From assembly GCA_047638395.1 (NCBI GenBank), contig JBLIMV010000012.1, positions 62,001 to 126,000 on the forward strand: a DNA stretch of 64,000 nt, given 5' to 3'. A model generated the notes under the pieces. The model was not told where the DNA came from. It was given only the letters and a program-made list of their open reading frames with translations, and searched no databases. Each line of letters starts with the position of its first letter. Positions within the stretch are counted from its first letter, which is position 1. Of this stretch, positions 62,161 through 64,000 are shown in pieces. The position numbers were made by a program, and so were the translations under genes. The DNA comes from CAXBCP01 sp047638395. Its GTDB lineage: Bacteria; Pseudomonadota; Alphaproteobacteria; MPNO01; UBA830.

Positions 62161-63135
62161 CATGTCGGTATTCGCCGGCGTATCAGCCTTCACCGGCGAT
62201 TCGAAACCCGGCGGCTTGACCGCTAACACCGAGCATTCGACCTGGCTCAGAATTTCTTCCGCCGTGTTGCCGATGAAGAACCCCTGAACGCCGGTACGCC
62301 CGACGGTTCCCATGACAATCAGCTCGGCACGCTTGCGGCGCGCGAATTCCGGAATAATCTTGCGGGCCTCGCCCTTCAGCAGATGAACCTGGCGCTTGCG
62401 GTCAGCGATAGCGTAGCCTTCCAGCAGCAGATCCAGGTTGGCTTTCTTCCTTTTGCGTTCGGCGCGGGACAATCGATCCACTTCTTCACCGGGAATTCGG
62501 GCAAATCCGCTGTGGCGGAGCGTACTTTCAGCGGCGAATTCCCAGGCGTTGACCACGTGCAGTTCGCTATCGTCCGCTTCCGACAGAGACGTCGCCAGAT
62601 CCATTATCAGCGTGTTCAGCGCGTCACGCTGCCATTCCCCCGGATCCGGATCCACTGCCGCAAGGACCCGCGCATGCTGACGCCGGCGGGCCTTTTTCAT
62701 GAGCAAAACCGGGCACGGGCATTTGCGCAGCAGATGCATGTCCGAACTGGCAAAGAACAGTGAATCGGAGACCGCGGCTGAGACGCCTTTCATCACCAGG
62801 TCGTGGTTATGCGTGAGCACCCGTTTGATGATCTCTATGAAACCTATGCCTTCAAGGATGATCTGCTGGGTTTCAATTCCCGCCGCTCTGAATTTTTCGG
62901 CCAGGAGGCCGAGACGGTGTCGATGGTGCTCCTTGAGTTCGTGCTCCAGCGTGGCATTTCCGCGACCGGGCAGAGCCGAGAAAAAGCGGGCAAGCTCGCT
63001 CGCCGGGGCGTCCATGATGTCCAGCAGCGTGATGCGCGCGCTGTTTTTGGCCGCCAACCAGATCGCCTTCTCCACCAGCGCATCGTGAATGCTGTCATTG
63101 TCGCAAACGAGAAGGATGTTCTTGAATCTCTGCAT
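62143..63135 (-). CDS. Tandem universal stress protein (UspE-like)
   Basis: The 330-residue product contains two Usp domains: the first from MQRFKNILLVCDNDSIHDALVEKAIWLAAKNSARITLLDIMD, the second from ARVLAAVDPDPGEWQRDALNTLIMDLA to LIVMGTVGRTGVQGFFIGNTAEEILSQVECSVLAVKP, which keeps the ATP-binding motif GTVGRTG. It is probably an ATP-binding stress protein. The C-terminal tail (PGFESPVKADTPANTDMTVPAP) is disordered. It is upstream of mrpA in the same direction with a 123-bp spacer and may be cotranscribed; divergent from the LysR gene. Confidence 0.88.
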   Translation of the reverse strand: MQRFKNILLVCDNDSIHDALVEKAIWLAAKNSARITLLDIMDAPASELARFFSALPGRGNATLEHELKEHHRHRLGLLAEKFRAAGIETQQIILEGIGFIEIIKRVLTHNHDLVMKGVSAAVSDSLFFASSDMHLLRKCPCPVLLMKKARRRQHARVLAAVDPDPGEWQRDALNTLIMDLATSLSEADDSELHVVNAWEFAAESTLRHSGFARIPGEEVDRLSRAERKRKKANLDLLLEGYAIADRKRQVHLLKGEARKIIPEFARRKRAELIVMGTVGRTGVQGFFIGNTAEEILSQVECSVLAVKPPGFESPVKADTPANTDMTVPAP

Positions 63136-63324
63136 GGGGGTGGCTCCTGACGGCAGTTGATATCTGTCGCGCTGCGCGTCGGATTCGTCTTACCGCCGCG
63201 TCTACACAGCAGATGGGTTTTGATTGTAATTTTGTCCAATCGATGTTCTTGTTGATTTCGATAGTTTTAACCTTTCAGGGAAATCTGGCCCCACCCGGTC
63301 GCCAGATTGTTCGGAGACCCGCCG

Positions 63325-64000
63325 ATGCCCACTCTCCAGCAATTCCGTTATCTCGTTGCGATCGCAGATACCCTGCATTTCCGTCGCGCCGCCGAAATCA
63401 ACCATGTCACCCAGCCAACGTTGAGCGGACAATTGCGGGAACTTGAGCGGAAGCTCGGGGTCCAGCTCGTAGAGCGCAGCCGCGCCCGCGTTGTCCTGAC
63501 GCCGATTGGCAAAGAGATAACGGCACGTGCGCGGGTCGTGCTCCGCGACGCTCAGGAGATCGTAAACCTCGCCAAGCACGGGCAGACACTCCTCGGCGGA
63601 ACGGTCCGGCTTGGCATCCTGCCGTCACTGGGTCCGTATCTGCTGCCGCATATCCTGCCGGATCTGCGAAAGGCGTATCCCGATCTCCGGCTGTATATTC
63701 GCGAGGCGATCCCCCAGGATCTTCTGACGGGATTGGACGAAGGCACGCTCGACCTCCTGATCTATCCGCTCCCAGTGCGAGGCTCTGACTTCGATACAGC
63801 GGCTTTATTCCGCGAGCCCTTGCTTCTTGCTGCGCCCCACGATCACCGCCTGACACTAAAATCCGAGCTCAATCGCGCCGACCTCGCAGGTGAGACCATT
63901 CTCGCCCTGGCGCAGGGTCATCGGCTGCACGATCAGGTGCGGGACCTTTGCGAACAGTACAATGCGAACCTGTCGCTCGATTACGAAGGCACCAGCCTCG
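63325..64000 (+). CDS. OxyR-like LysR-family regulator, 3' end outside window
   Basis: The visible 225 residues have the winged helix (LQQFRYLVAIADTLHFRRAAEINHVTQPTLSGQLRELERKLGVQLVERS) and the effector domain. It resembles OxyR along its length. Near the right end the OxyR pattern GHCLRDQ...FC appears as GHRLHDQVRDLC: the peroxidatic cysteine (Cys199 in Escherichia coli) is R200 here, while the resolving-cysteine position (Cys208) is kept as C209. It therefore cannot sense peroxide by the standard disulfide. ATG 63325 gives the usual N-terminus. It is divergent from the Usp/Mrp unit, a likely target. Confidence 0.85.
   Translation, partial: MPTLQQFRYLVAIADTLHFRRAAEINHVTQPTLSGQLRELERKLGVQLVERSRARVVLTPIGKEITARARVVLRDAQEIVNLAKHGQTLLGGTVRLGILPSLGPYLLPHILPDLRKAYPDLRLYIREAIPQDLLTGLDEGTLDLLIYPLPVRGSDFDTAALFREPLLLAAPHDHRLTLKSELNRADLAGETILALAQGHRLHDQVRDLCEQYNANLSLDYEGTSL

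Overview
The window is a 64-kb piece of a GC-rich chromosome, most likely from a free-living alphaproteobacterium of Rhodospirillales type. The evidence is the ftsZ end of the division/cell-wall cluster followed by lpxC, bamD, recN and ligA, the IalB-family gene, the alphaproteobacterial style of LigA zinc site, a CtrA-type TTAA-N7-TTAA site, and the many catabolic and transport genes typical of such organisms. I cannot name the species. No rRNA, tRNA, CRISPR array, prophage or insertion sequence was recognised.

Layout. 1-12.9 kb is housekeeping: the FtsZ tail, LpxC, BamD, RecN and LigA on the plus strand, then an X-Pro aminopeptidase, an IalB-like protein, PrmA and UvrD/PcrA. 12.9-23.1 kb holds a ClC-type chloride protein with CBS domains and a long minus-strand series: ArsR-methyltransferase fusion, metF, metH, a split NDP-forming acyl-CoA synthetase and a hotdog thioesterase. 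The first three overlap by 4 bp and form a methionine-cycle operon that probably regulates itself. 23.1-26.7 kb has a 404-bp AT-rich control region, mlaA-mlaC (outer-membrane lipid asymmetry) and ettA. 26.8-41.1 kb is accessory metabolism: an orphan HyuB with a GST, a YeeE/YedE sulfur-import pair with a DUF599 protein, a translationally coupled SDR-HyuA-HyuB operon whose HyuB carries an extra C-terminal zinc ribbon, YtoQ, a cupin, soluble transhydrogenase, and a CodA-like amidohydrolase divergent from a solute-binding protein that lacks a signal peptide. 41.3-43.0 kb has three unrecognised small envelope-type genes. 43.0-47.5 kb has oligopeptidase B and an orphan molybdenum-hydroxylase large subunit.

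47.5-49.6 kb is the most unusual stretch: 1.2 kb without genes, containing a 12-bp tandem repeat, a REP-like inverted pair and a tandem repeat of about 137 bp, running into a consensus sigma-54 promoter that drives a single PEP-CTERM protein closed by a UUCG-loop terminator. 49.8-56.1 kb has an MFS transporter, an SDR, and a NMT1/SsuA-type ABC importer flanked by two paralogous cupins. 56.2-62.0 kb is a complete seven-gene Mrp-type cation/proton antiporter operon preceded by a tandem universal-stress protein, and the window ends inside a divergent OxyR-like LysR regulator in which the peroxide-sensing cysteine position is arginine.

How the genes work together: the met operon regenerates methionine and is probably controlled through SAM/SAH by its own first gene; the SDR-HyuA-HyuB operon looks like one catabolic unit for a cyclic amide or for a carboxylase-type substrate; the ABC-cupin-SDR block looks like uptake plus catabolism of one small ligand; the Usp-Mrp block is an ion and pH stress unit. 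Substrates for all the catabolic blocks remain unknown from sequence alone.
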